Counted from the stretch's first letter, positions 35,888 through 43,169 are shown. The stretch: 54,382 nt of DNA from Candidatus Andersenbacteria bacterium RIFCSPHIGHO2_02_FULL_46_16 (GCA_001817065.1 MHHQ01000016.1:1-54382); one strand, 5' to 3'. Numbers and translations: made by a program. The notes: generated by a model not told the origin, from the sequence alone.

Positions 35888-36256
35888 TTGACATAATTTT
35901 ACCGTTCTGCTAAGGTGCCCGTTACACAGAAATTTCAGAGGCAGACAGTTATCGGACAGCACCTTTCAGAAAACAACGTACATAACCTTTAACGCGGAGC
36001 CCTGGTCACATGAACTGGGTTCAGAGCCTTGGTAGCTCATTTGCCCAAAGTGGCCGGTATCAAAAGCGCTCCATCATCGTTTTAGGTTTCGTTTTGTTTT
36101 CTCAAAGGTGCTTGTTCCAGGAAATTAAAACTGGCGAGTACTTTGACAATTAAATAATTTCCCCTTTAGCTCCGAGCGTAACAGATCAAGAATGGAGTAG
36201 CTTCTGGGGGCTGAAGTGGAAATTATGCGTCAACACAGACACAAAGGGGGTAAACC
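35888..36256 (+). promoter_or_regulatory. Promoter and long structured leader of the small-gene island
   Basis: TTGACA (35888-35893), 17 bases, TAAGGT (35911-35916), then about 330 untranslated bases before the ATG at 36257. AAGGTGC near 35912 is complementary to GCACCTT near 35960, so the first ~55 bases can fold back. GGTTCAGAGCC and GAGCCCTGGTC lie further on. A long folded leader suggests RNA-level control. No riboswitch class is recognised. Confidence 0.5.
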
Positions 36257-36514
36257 ATGATCGTAAGAAATCCGGTAACGGGTACCCGGGGTTCCGATTT
36301 TGTGGATGCCCTGCCCAATGATTGGGACGAGGCATGGAAGTGGGCGGAACAGCGTGCGGGGAGCAGGGGAACGGGTGATGGCTTTGTCTCTCCTGACCTT
36401 CTGCGACGCGCGTACGTGTTCCTTTTTCAGGCGTTCGCCAGTGACTGTGGCGCCATGAAAGAGATCCAAACTCTCACGGTCACCCAGGTTGTCGAGTGGT
36501 ACCTGGATTTCTAG
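36257..36514 (+). CDS. Small acidic protein of unknown function (85 aa)
   Basis: MIVRNPVTGTRGSDFVDALP at the start; Trp-rich middle (NDWDEAWKWAEQRAG), helical C-terminus ending VTQVVEWYLDF. The start follows GGGGGT seven bases upstream. No family recognised. It is first in a plus-strand set of four small genes (36257, 36795, 37272, 37802), each with its own long 5' untranslated region, higher in GC than the flanks. The set includes a DUF1874 protein, so a phage-derived or anti-defence role is one possibility. Confidence 0.6.
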   Translation: MIVRNPVTGTRGSDFVDALPNDWDEAWKWAEQRAGSRGTGDGFVSPDLLRRAYVFLFQAFASDCGAMKEIQTLTVTQVVEWYLDF

Positions 36515-36794
36515 CAAACCACTCTCGGGATTGCACGGAGGCATGGCTTGACCCAACGAGCCCCCTTACCCTAGTACCAGAGCAAAGTTTGGTGCGGGAC
36601 TTCGCAATCCCTTTCCCTCTTTCGCGGTCAGCGTCAACTGACGTTTGGTCGTGAATGAGGGGAAACTCTAAGGGGGGAGAAATAAGAAATACTGTTAAGG
36701 AGCTGAAAGCCGGTGCCATCTGTGCCTCCTGAAAACCGGCAATGCTTATTTCTCTTTATCACTCGTCCGTCACTTTTTTAGAAGGAACAGAAGG

Positions 36795-37112
36795 ATGATG
36801 AATGAACAAGAAGTGCGTCGGTTGCGGTTTGAAATGTCTACTAAACTCTCTTTGTTGGCTGACGAGAGTGGGGACAAGAGGTTGTCCCTGGCGTCGGTTT
36901 TGCTCGACCCGCTGGCCACTGATGAGGAAGTGGGTGCCGAGTTTGCCGCTGCCAACATGACTGTCTGGCTGGAGAGGGTTCTGGCCGTGGCCGAGCGGAT
37001 CGAGGCTGACGCGAAGGCTGCGGAGGAGGCAATTCATTTCGACCGTCAGACTGATTGGGAGACGGACATCTCGGATGCCGAGCAAGGATGCTCTCCGGAA
37101 CCTCCTTTTTGA
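36795..37112 (+). CDS. Small acidic protein of unknown function (105 aa)
   Basis: Starts MMNEQEVRRLRFEM after GAAGG; almost entirely helical, with many Glu, Asp and Ala residues (SLLADESGDKRL, ATDEEVGAEFAAANM, AERIEADAKAAEEAI) and a C-terminal WETDISDAEQGC. No recognised domain or membrane segment. Upstream DNA (36515-36794) is non-coding and includes GGGGGGAGAAATAAG and CTTATTTCTC, which are complementary over ten bases and could fold. Confidence 0.55.
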   Translation: MMNEQEVRRLRFEMSTKLSLLADESGDKRLSLASVLLDPLATDEEVGAEFAAANMTVWLERVLAVAERIEADAKAAEEAIHFDRQTDWETDISDAEQGCSPEPPF

Positions 37113-37271
37113 ACTCTCGTTAATCAAGCAGGTTGGCAGGAACACCGCGCTTAGTTCACAAGAACTATGCCTGCCGTAAAACACAAGCGGATTGTACTCT
37201 TGACCGTGAGAGGCATTGAGAGGAATCGTGGTTTGCGATTCTCTCTGTGAGCGGTATGGGAGAAAAACACC

Positions 37272-37616
37272 ATGGCGAAAGTTTACTTTGGTTTTGCATT
37301 AGCTGATTCTATGTTCAATGGTGACTGCACGATTGTGCGCCGTCAGTTGACAGCAGAGGAGGCTAAGGTGCGTGTTGATCAGGGAGTAGTGCCCAGTCTG
37401 AATCCGAGTCACAAGGCGACGATTGAAGCGATGCGGACTCGGTTTGGGATTGACGTGGCGATCCCCGAAAAACCGCCGCAAGTTTCTCTCTCCGCTGGCG
37501 ACTCCATTATAGTGATGGGTGTCCGTGGTTTGGCGCGGTTGACTGACCGTCATGAATACACCGCGGAGGAAATAGCGTCAGTGAACTTCGCTTTCGCGGA
37601 GTACGCCGTTAGCTAG
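37272..37616 (+). CDS. DUF1874 (STIV B116 / AcrIII-1-like) protein, candidate cyclic-oligoadenylate ring nuclease
   Basis: 114 residues: KVYFGFALADSMF (first strand), VVPSLNPSHKATIEAM, then PPQVSLSAGDSIIVMGVRGLARL and HEYTAEEIASVNFAFAEY. This order matches DUF1874, the fold of archaeal virus B116 and of the anti-CRISPR AcrIII-1, which degrades cyclic tetra-adenylate with a His in the GHxST helix start. The equivalent here is His47 in NPSHKAT; a Glu lies in RHEYT. The assignment is from remembered family sequences, and activity is inference. No CRISPR-Cas locus is in the window. Preceded by GGGAG nine bases before the ATG. Confidence 0.65.
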   Translation: MAKVYFGFALADSMFNGDCTIVRRQLTAEEAKVRVDQGVVPSLNPSHKATIEAMRTRFGIDVAIPEKPPQVSLSAGDSIIVMGVRGLARLTDRHEYTAEEIASVNFAFAEYAVS

Positions 37617-37625
37617 TTGTTCTTT

Positions 37626-37708
37626 CCAGCTTCAGCTGGTTTTCCCTAAAATCCTCGGGATAAAAAACCAGGTATCCCCAAAGTCAACTGATTTTGGGGC
37701 TTTTCTTT
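37626..37708 (+). terminator. Two intrinsic terminators after the DUF1874 gene
   Basis: CCAGC-TTCA-GCTGG-TTTT at 37626-37643, and CCCCAAA, loop, TTTTGGGG, CTTTTCTTT at 37676-37708. Confidence 0.75.
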
Positions 37709-37801
37709 CAGAATCTTACGTAATATATATCGGTAGGATTCTGGAATCAAAAGTTAGCAAGTTAGGTGCACTGTTCTTTTTTAAGGGAGGCCTTGAAGGC
37801 C

Positions 37802-38482
37802 ATGAACAAGAGAAACTATTGGCTGGAGAAAGTTCCAGTGTGGGCGTCACAAATCGGTCTTCTTTTTAATGAAGCTGAGACGGTGGGGCTGGAGCATAAA
37901 CGGGCGCAAAAGTGTCTGTTTGCGGTCGCATGGCGTATGGGACTGTTGCGCTTTTTGCGGACGACGCGGGAGAAGGAGATAAACGGACTTCTGGTTGACC
38001 AGACAGAACCTCGCTATTGGTGGGGTTCGTGGGAAGCCTGGGAGGCGGGCAAGCGCGGCTGGTTGTCAGCGGCTTTGGCTTGTCCTTTAGATTTTTCCAA
38101 TTTCGTCAAACTGTGTTTGGCGGAGGAGGAAATTGTACGGGCGGCCACCGAGAATCCAGAGATCACGCCAGATACTCCTCCTATGACATCAGAGGAAGAA
38201 GCTGACTTTCTGGAAACTATTGTAGCCAGCGTTGAGAGTCGGCCTCTGGACATAACTGGAGACTACGCCGGTGTTAACACGCTGCGCCATCGCCTGGAGG
38301 AAATTTCTACTTTGTGGTTGCAGCAACGCACGCGCCTTACCCGTCGTGAAAAACGGCTGGCAGAGCAGTGGGTGGAACTCACTGGTTGGCCACCGACTGG
38401 TGTGTGGTCACCTGCCTGGCAGTGGGCGCCATTTTTGCTGGCGAACTTCACCAGGAAGTGGCACCACGCCAGGGTTGAGTGA
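37802..38482 (+). CDS. Protein of unknown function, Trp-rich (226 aa)
   Basis: Starts MNKRNYWLEKVPVWASQIGL; a GGGAGG lies 12 bases upstream and GGCC-TTGAA-GGCC is between them, which may fold over the start. Sixteen or so Trp residues (for example RYWWGSWEAWEAG), a low-complexity acidic linker (NPEITPDTPPMTSEEEADFLE) and a C-terminal WSPAWQWAPFLLANFTRKW. No family recognised. Last gene of the small-gene island, followed by a terminator at 38508. A GTG start at 37766 is possible. Confidence 0.6.
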   Translation: MNKRNYWLEKVPVWASQIGLLFNEAETVGLEHKRAQKCLFAVAWRMGLLRFLRTTREKEINGLLVDQTEPRYWWGSWEAWEAGKRGWLSAALACPLDFSNFVKLCLAEEEIVRAATENPEITPDTPPMTSEEEADFLETIVASVESRPLDITGDYAGVNTLRHRLEEISTLWLQQRTRLTRREKRLAEQWVELTGWPPTGVWSPAWQWAPFLLANFTRKWHHARVE

Positions 38483-38507
38483 GATAGCTTTCGCAGCTTG
38501 TTATTTG

Positions 38508-38546
38508 AGGACTCTTACTCTAGTGGGGGTCCTTTTTTCCTTTTTT
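38508..38546 (+). terminator. Intrinsic terminator of the small-gene island
   Basis: AGGAC, 16-base loop region, GTCCT and T6, then CC and another T6. Confidence 0.6.
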
Positions 38547-38547
38547 A

Positions 38548-38925
38548 TTATTGGTCGTTATCCCTAGAGATAAACCTTTGTTCTAATTCCGCTTTGTGTG
38601 CAGCGGGGATATTTTTAAAAGCTTCAACTTGGGCTTTCTCGAAGATAGCACAGAGCTTCATTAGGTCGCTGTCTGAACCGGCGGAACCTTTTGGTTGTCT
38701 CAATCTATCAAACTCATCCGATGCACGTGGCAGTTTAATTCCATTCTCACGCGCAAAATCATTAATGATTATGTAGCTCTTGATGGCATGACTAAGCTCC
38801 TCAACATTTTGTAGCGTATAATCAACTTTTTCGCGTTGATAATCATCCATTCCTCCAAGATTCATAGGTTTGTCAACTTTTTCTTCGGAGCTGGGACGAA
38901 AACTTGATGGTTCGTGTTCGATCAT
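38548..38925 (-). CDS. Hypothetical protein (125 aa), soluble, helical
   Basis: MIEHEPSSFRPSSEEKVDKP at the start, disordered for about 25 residues, then helical (YTLQNVEELSHAIKSYIIIN, CAIFEKAQVEAFKNIPAAHKAELEQRF). No recognised family and no membrane segment. It converges on the small-gene island, sharing the terminator region. A Leu/Glu periodicity suggests a helical bundle. Confidence 0.55.
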   Translation of the reverse strand: MIEHEPSSFRPSSEEKVDKPMNLGGMDDYQREKVDYTLQNVEELSHAIKSYIIINDFARENGIKLPRASDEFDRLRQPKGSAGSDSDLMKLCAIFEKAQVEAFKNIPAAHKAELEQRFISRDNDQ

Positions 38926-39127
38926 AGTTATTTAGTAAAATAGTAGCACGTACATTAGACCCTCGGTAAGTGGTTTTGTTCACAGGTAGTTTTGTGTCAG
39001 GTTTATTGTAACGGTGAGCTATCTTTTTGATGGCGCTCTCTCAGCTGTGTCGCAATATTAGTTGCGGTGAATTAGATACTTATTCTGATATTTATAGGCG
39101 GATAATTTATATGATATGCTTTCATAT

Positions 39128-39921
39128 ATGGGATCAGAATCGAACATGGAGAGCAATTTTGGTGATGTTAAGGGTGAACAAGGTCAAGAAAATGTTCCTG
39201 CTGAGGTGGTGGCGGAAGGATTAGACGAGGACATACAACCAGTTAATGAGGACGTAATGCAGCGGCGGCAAGTGGAAATAACAAGTGATATGAAAAGTGC
39301 AGAGATCGTGGAACGTTATAATGTGTCGAGAGCGACTGCTTGGCGTGCTTTGAAGCGGGCTGAAAAGGACCCAGAGGGACGGAGCTATAGATGTCACATT
39401 ATGAAATGCCACTCTTAAATAAACGGGTGGCGGCGCGGGGGACCCCCACCGAGCGCCTGCAGGCTGCCCGCCTGGCAGGCCGAAGCCGTCGGGTGGGGGT
39501 GCAGCGCCGACAGGGCCCGTCACTATATTTGTGGCATTTCATAATGTGACTTCCATACATCTTTCTTAACTATCATGTTAAAGAGATTAATATTGATGAG
39601 AATTGGGCGAAGTCGCATCACGAGGAGTTGACTGAAGACGCCGATTTTGGTGCTCGACTGGCAATAAAGAGTATGAAGAGGGTTTCGGGTTCGGTGGAGG
39701 CCTTCCTCTCTCCGCTTTCTTTTGATGACCTGAAGCAAGAAGCATATATTAGATTATGGCAATTATCAGGCAGGGTGGAGGATAGAGATAATTCAAAATG
39801 GAGGCGTGGAGTGGCACTTAGAGCCGCGTCAGATTTTATTCGGACCAATGTTGTTCGCCATCAGAGCCGACGTTCAAAAGCAAACCCAGAAACTATAAGG
39901 GAGTCATTTGAAGAAGAATAG
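39128..39921 (+). pseudogene. HTH / sigma-70-region-2-like gene split by a family A MITE
   Basis: The first part (39128-39387) encodes MGSESNMESNFGDV, an acidic linker and a helix-turn-helix (SAEIVERYNVSRATAWRALKRA) ending DPEGRSY. The second (39558-39921) continues IFLNYHVKEINIDENWA and a sigma-region-2-like block (SFDDLKQEAYIRLWQL, RAASDFIRTNVVRHQSR). Deleting the 168-bp element plus one TA joins AGC-TAC-ATC in frame and gives one 207-residue protein. The insertion is thus recent and the gene is inactive, unless the element is excised in part of the population. It was probably a DNA-binding regulator or sigma-like factor. Confidence 0.8.
39388..39555 (-). mobile_element. MITE-like element, family A copy 4 (168 bp), inside a gene
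   Basis: Same element as copies 1-3, inverted. TA stands on both sides (39386-39387 and 39556-39557). The split gene proves both the element boundary and the TA target duplication. Confidence 0.93.
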
Positions 39922-39976
39922 TAAAAATGAGTTGGAGAAGTTGAATACCAAGTGTTGAATTCCTTAAATCTACCAA

Positions 39977-40415
39977 TCATATCTTGTCATTACGCTCCGA
40001 TTTTCGTAACACAACATACCACCCCGGATGATATGGGCCATGCGAGTCGTCCATGACGGCGGCGATATTGAGACTGGAATAAATCCGAAATTCTTTTACT
40101 TGCCCATAGTGCAGAGCAGAAAGGCCATCGTAAGCATTAGGGTCTTCGGTGTAATAACCCGCTACCTGATTCAAGAAAAGTAATGTGCAAGATCCGGATT
40201 TGTCGGTAATGTCTGCCACAGAACGGAATATATAACCCTCCTCCGTTAATTGCCGGTAAATTTCTGTGGCTGTTTTTCTGGGTTACCAAAAGTATGGGCA
40301 ATGATATGGGTGAGATCCAGATTGTTTTTTATAGGAACTTTGGAAAGTCCTGCACAGCGTCTCCGGTAATTCTCCGCGTCCAGCCCACCGTCGGATAATG
40401 GCAGATCAGGCTCAT
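39977..40415 (-). pseudogene. Frameshifted hypothetical gene
   Basis: The intact 3' frame (80 codons, MADITDKSGSCTLLF ... WYVVLRKSERNDKI) continues upstream in phase as ATEIYRQLTEEGYIFRSVA. The phase changes at CCAGAAAAACAGCC (about 40281-40294), and the other phase reads PDLPLSDGGLDAENYRRR, then NNLDLTHIIAHTFGNPE. Joined at the A-run it is one protein of about 145 residues. The only upstream ATG (40415) is in a third phase, so the start is also damaged. Family not recognised. Repeat F abuts the 5' end. Confidence 0.65.
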
Positions 40416-40420
40416 TTGTT

Positions 40421-40473
40421 CAGTTTCCGCTCGAAAAAGGTTCGCGCAAAGTGTATGATTACAGCACCAGTAG
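40421..40473 (+). repeat. Short repeat F, copy 1 (promoter-like)
   Basis: CAGTTTCCGCTC, A/G-rich, GTTCGCGCAAAGTGTATGAT, TACAGCACCAGTA. The same 53 bases recur at 53659-53710 with a few changes; there the box reads TATAAT. Confidence 0.7.
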
Positions 40474-40513
40474 TAACCAATAATCAGTAACTTGTAATCA
40501 GTTTGATGTTGGG

Positions 40514-40585
40514 TGGGCGGTATAGGATTTGAACCTATGGCCTACTGAATGTAAGTCAGTTGCTCTACCACTGAGCTAACCGCCC
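40514..40585 (-). tRNA. tRNA-Val (TAC)
   Basis: Acceptor GGGCGGT/ACCGCCC, D-arm GCTCAGTGGTAGAGC, anticodon loop CTTACAT (TAC), T-arm ATAGG-TTCAAAT-CCTAT. Confidence 0.95.
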
Positions 40586-40746
40586 TATTAATAGATGTAT
40601 ACAGTGTTTTTCTATTAACGCAAAGGGGTAATAGTCCGAGCTTCTTTAGTTTGAAAAGACTAGGGACAAAGGCATCACCTGACTCTTGTTATTGGGACGC
40701 TGCTTCGGCTGCGGGTCATAAGTGGGTAATAAACGAACAAATATGA

Positions 40747-40752
40747 TACAAT
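40747..40752 (+). promoter_or_regulatory. -10 box (TACAAT) of leaderless homing endonuclease 2
   Basis: TGATACAATAGATGT precedes the ATG at 40759, so the box starts 12 bases upstream. Endonuclease 1 has TGATACAATGGAA in the same position. Confidence 0.5.
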
Positions 40753-40758
40753 AGATGT

Positions 40759-41451
40759 ATGCACCGGTTAGTCAATATTATTGATACAAAGTGGAGACCA
40801 GAACTGGCATATGCGATTGGCTTGATCGCGTCCGATGGCAACCTACGTAAGGATAATAAAGGAATTTGCTTTGTTTCAAAGGACAGGGAGCTTATAGATA
40901 GGTTTCGTGAATCTATTTCGCTGAAAAAGGAACCTTATAGGAGTGGTCGCGGTGGTACAAAAAAGAAAAATTATTGGACGGTTCAATTTAAGAGTAGAAA
41001 TTTTCATGATTTTCTTGTGAGTGTTGGCGTTACTCCTAAGAAATCAAAGACAATTAAGGCGGTTCAGGTACCAAACTCCTATTTTGCTGATTTTCTTCGT
41101 GGGCTTTACGACGGAGACGGTACTTTTTGGACTACTTGGGATAAGCGATGGCCTCAGAGCTTTGTTTATTATCTTGGTTTTAGTACAGCGAGCCCATATT
41201 TTGTTAGATGGCTTAAAAAGAGAATCGCAGATCAGTTTAAAGTAAAGGGTTATATTCATAATGGTGATGGAGTTTTTACAATCCGTTATGTCAAAGGGGA
41301 TTCGCGCAAATTATTTAAGGCAATGTATTATCGAAAAGGGTTATTATATCTATCCAGAAAATATCTAAAAATCAAAGAGGCGATTGATTATGATGAGCGG
41401 CTTAAAGATATTAGGATTCAGCAGAGGTCAGGTACTATAGTAGCAAGTTAA
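40759..41451 (+). CDS. LAGLIDADG-type homing endonuclease 2
   Basis: 230 residues. Two motifs: LAYAIGLIASDGN near residue 21 and YFADFLRGLYDGDGT near residue 115. Related to endonuclease 1 (33676) throughout, but well diverged. It begins 174 bases after tRNA-Val (opposite strand) and ends 81 bases before tRNA-Phe. Such enzymes cut a long recognition site and copy themselves into it; being free-standing beside tRNAs, the target may be in or near a tRNA gene. Catalytic Asp residues are intact in both motifs. Confidence 0.87.
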   Translation: MHRLVNIIDTKWRPELAYAIGLIASDGNLRKDNKGICFVSKDRELIDRFRESISLKKEPYRSGRGGTKKKNYWTVQFKSRNFHDFLVSVGVTPKKSKTIKAVQVPNSYFADFLRGLYDGDGTFWTTWDKRWPQSFVYYLGFSTASPYFVRWLKKRIADQFKVKGYIHNGDGVFTIRYVKGDSRKLFKAMYYRKGLLYLSRKYLKIKEAIDYDERLKDIRIQQRSGTIVAS

Positions 41452-41531
41452 TGGTTAAACAGAATCCTGGTGTCTGGTGGTTGAAACAAATTGTTTTTTT
41501 AGATATGGTCTAAGAACGATGTTGTTGATAA

Positions 41532-41603
41532 GCCGCGGTAGCTCAGTGGTAGAGCACTTCGCTGAAGACGAAGGTGTCGTCAGTTCAATTCTGACCCGCG
41601 GCA
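41532..41603 (+). tRNA. tRNA-Phe (GAA)
   Basis: Acceptor GCCGCGG/CCGCGGC, anticodon loop CTGAAGA (GAA), T-arm GTCAG-TTCAATT-CTGAC. No encoded CCA. Confidence 0.95.
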
Positions 41604-41710
41604 CATAGAAACGAAAAGTGTAAAGCAAAAAATGAAAAACATTGCTTGCAGGCGATTTGTTTACAAGCTATTGATGCGTTGGCAATAATTAGGTACAAAT
41701 AATAACACTT

Positions 41711-41782
41711 GCGGGTATCGTATAATGGCTTTTACACTACCTTGCCAAGGTAGAGATACGGGTTCGACTCCCGTTACCCGCT
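41711..41782 (+). tRNA. tRNA-Gly (GCC)
   Basis: Acceptor GCGGGTA/TACCCGC, anticodon loop TTGCCAA (GCC), T-arm ACGGG-TTCGACT-CCCGT. No encoded CCA. Confidence 0.95.
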
Positions 41783-41842
41783 CAAAAAATCCAGAGATTT
41801 TTTGAGCGAGGCTCGTCCCAGCTTTGCTGGGCGGCCCGCTCA
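41777..41842. other. Tandem-hairpin cassette between two copies of the tRNA-Gly 3' end
   Basis: CCCGCTCA stands at 41777-41784 (tRNA 3' end) and again at 41835-41842. Between them are GCTCAAAAAATC-CAGA-GATTTTTTGAGC (41780-41807, perfect 12-pair stem that includes the last tRNA bases) and CCCAGC-TTT-GCTGGG (41817-41831). Same layout as after tRNA-Leu(GAG). Confidence 0.5.
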
Positions 41843-41889
41843 CTTCTTCGCTCTTCGCTTTCGCAGGAGCTACGAACGGTAAGCCCTTA

Positions 41890-42135
41890 CAAGATTACAT
41901 ATTGTCCGGTCATGTAAAAGCGAAGAAGGACAACCGAACCTATGTCGGTTATTCAGATAATGTTGAAAGGCGCATGGTAGAGCTCACTTGTGGATGTTAG
42001 CGGGATACTAAACATCAAAGTCCTATAAAAATACTATTCACTGAATGATTCGCTGCATATGCTGAAGCTAAGAAAAGAGAAAGTTGATGGAGGAGCGGAG
42101 GAGAAGGAAGAAAGCTAAAACATTATTTACCTATC
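41890..42135 (+). pseudogene. Decayed GIY-YIG endonuclease gene
   Basis: One frame with three in-frame stops reads YILSGHVKAKKDNRTYVGYSD, NVERRMVELTCGC-stop-RDTKHQSPIKILFTE-stop-FAAYAEAKKRE, and on to WRSGGEGRKLKHYL. This is the order of a UvrC-like GIY-YIG (YhbQ-type) protein: YxxxS, TYVGYSxNVERR, H, T, SPxK, F, EAxxRE. The start region is not recognisable. The stops and missing catalytic Tyr region make it a pseudogene. Confidence 0.75.
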
Positions 42136-42217
42136 CAATATATAGCGAAAAAGACGTCGCGATAGTCTGTGTGGCCTAGGCAGAAGTGGTTAAAAAGAAA
42201 GTAGCAAGAGAAGGGTT

Positions 42218-42682
42218 TTACGGCCTTCGTTTTATTCGTTCCCAAAAATTATCGTCTGGTGGCCTAGGGGGAGGAGTTGTGTTGTTGGGAATGAGCCGGG
42301 GACAGATACCAATCTTTTGACAGTCGTTCCAGTCGGCTATTGGCTCGCCCATAACGGCAGCTCGGTCAGGGAATGCTCTCTGACAGTCATTAGCACAATC
42401 ATCAGTTTTGGTATAGTCATAGGCATCAGAGGAGTTCTTTGTGTCGTCGCTATAACTTGGAAGAGTGCGCGAGCAAATTGTTACGTGGCTTCGGGCGTAG
42501 CCTATTGTTACAAAATCTGGAGTGACGCATTCGCATGTTGTATTGCATTGCCATTTAGGGACAGTATAGGTTCGAGGAACATTGGCAGACAGTCTCACAT
42601 TGTATTGTTGGGATATTACCAATATGGCCAAGACAAGACTGAGGATTAACAACAAGGATAAGAGTATAAAAAGTCTGTTCAT
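42218..42682 (-). CDS. Membrane-anchored or secreted Cys-rich protein of unknown function
   Basis: 154 residues: an N-terminal hydrophobic helix (LFILLSLLLILSLVLAILVI) acts as signal anchor. The outside part has paired cysteines (WQCNTTCECVTPD, TICSRT, DDCANDCQRAF, NDCQKIGICPRL), eight or nine in total, likely disulfides, and ends with a Pro-rich tail. No family recognised. It is divergent from the small PnuC-like gene at 42765. Confidence 0.6.
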   Translation of the reverse strand: MNRLFILLSLLLILSLVLAILVISQQYNVRLSANVPRTYTVPKWQCNTTCECVTPDFVTIGYARSHVTICSRTLPSYSDDTKNSSDAYDYTKTDDCANDCQRAFPDRAAVMGEPIADWNDCQKIGICPRLIPNNTTPPPRPPDDNFWERIKRRP

Positions 42683-42764
42683 GGAAAAGGAAATTAATGT
42701 TATTAATTAGTTTTAGTATAATTCATTCATCTCATCTAAGGAAAAGTATTGTGAAGAAATCGAT

Positions 42765-43016
42765 ATGCTTGATTTGATTAGCCAAATAATGATAACGGCC
42801 ACAGGTGTGACCGCTATTTTTTTGGTGGCACGGAAAAATAAGTGGGGGTTTGTGATTGGATTAGCAAGTGCTCCCTTTTGGTTTATTACGTCTTATTTGA
42901 ATGACCAGTGGGGTATTTTTGTTCTGAATATTGCTTATACGCTGAATTAGATATATGGAATTTATGTCTGGTTCTGGCGGGACCGTAAGAAAGGGGAGCT
43001 TGCAGTAAACCCCTAG
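42765..43016 (+). pseudogene. Small PnuC-like membrane protein interrupted by an amber stop
   Basis: MLDLISQIMITATGVTAIFLVA, then KWGFVIGLASAPFWFITSYL, NDQWGIFVLNIAYTLN, stop (TAG), IYGIYVWFWRDRKKGEL. The sequence resembles one half of a PnuC-type transporter, or the short phage/bacterial relatives that end ...IxYTxxWxxGIYxYW. The TAG occupies the place of the usual Trp (TGG), so a single G-to-A change explains it, and the frame stays open for 20 more codons. A sequencing error or a real nonsense mutation is possible. Confidence 0.65.
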
Positions 43017-43123
43017 TAAACCCCCACACCCTGGCCTAAAGGCTAGGGCTTTTCAGCAGAGCTAATACAAAAACCATTCATCACCGGCCTTAAAGGCCGG
43101 CGCTTTCTGGGTGTGGGGGTAAA
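43017..43123 (+). repeat. Family B double-hairpin element, copy 3, in a terminator loop
   Basis: The 107-base unit is bordered by CCCCTAG on the left and CTGGGG followed by CTTTTTTT on the right. These flanks pair and, without the element, form an ordinary intrinsic terminator. The element thus sits in the loop. It follows the broken PnuC-like gene. Confidence 0.85.
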
Positions 43124-43169
43124 GCGCTGGGGGCTTTTTTTATTCGGAGAATGCCCCTAAGCTAACTTG

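Noticed and set aside
42954-42956. UAG recoded as Trp or another amino acid in this organism
   Set aside because: TAG ends other genes normally here (for example 39921) and only one gene shows the problem, so a mutation or an error is simpler.
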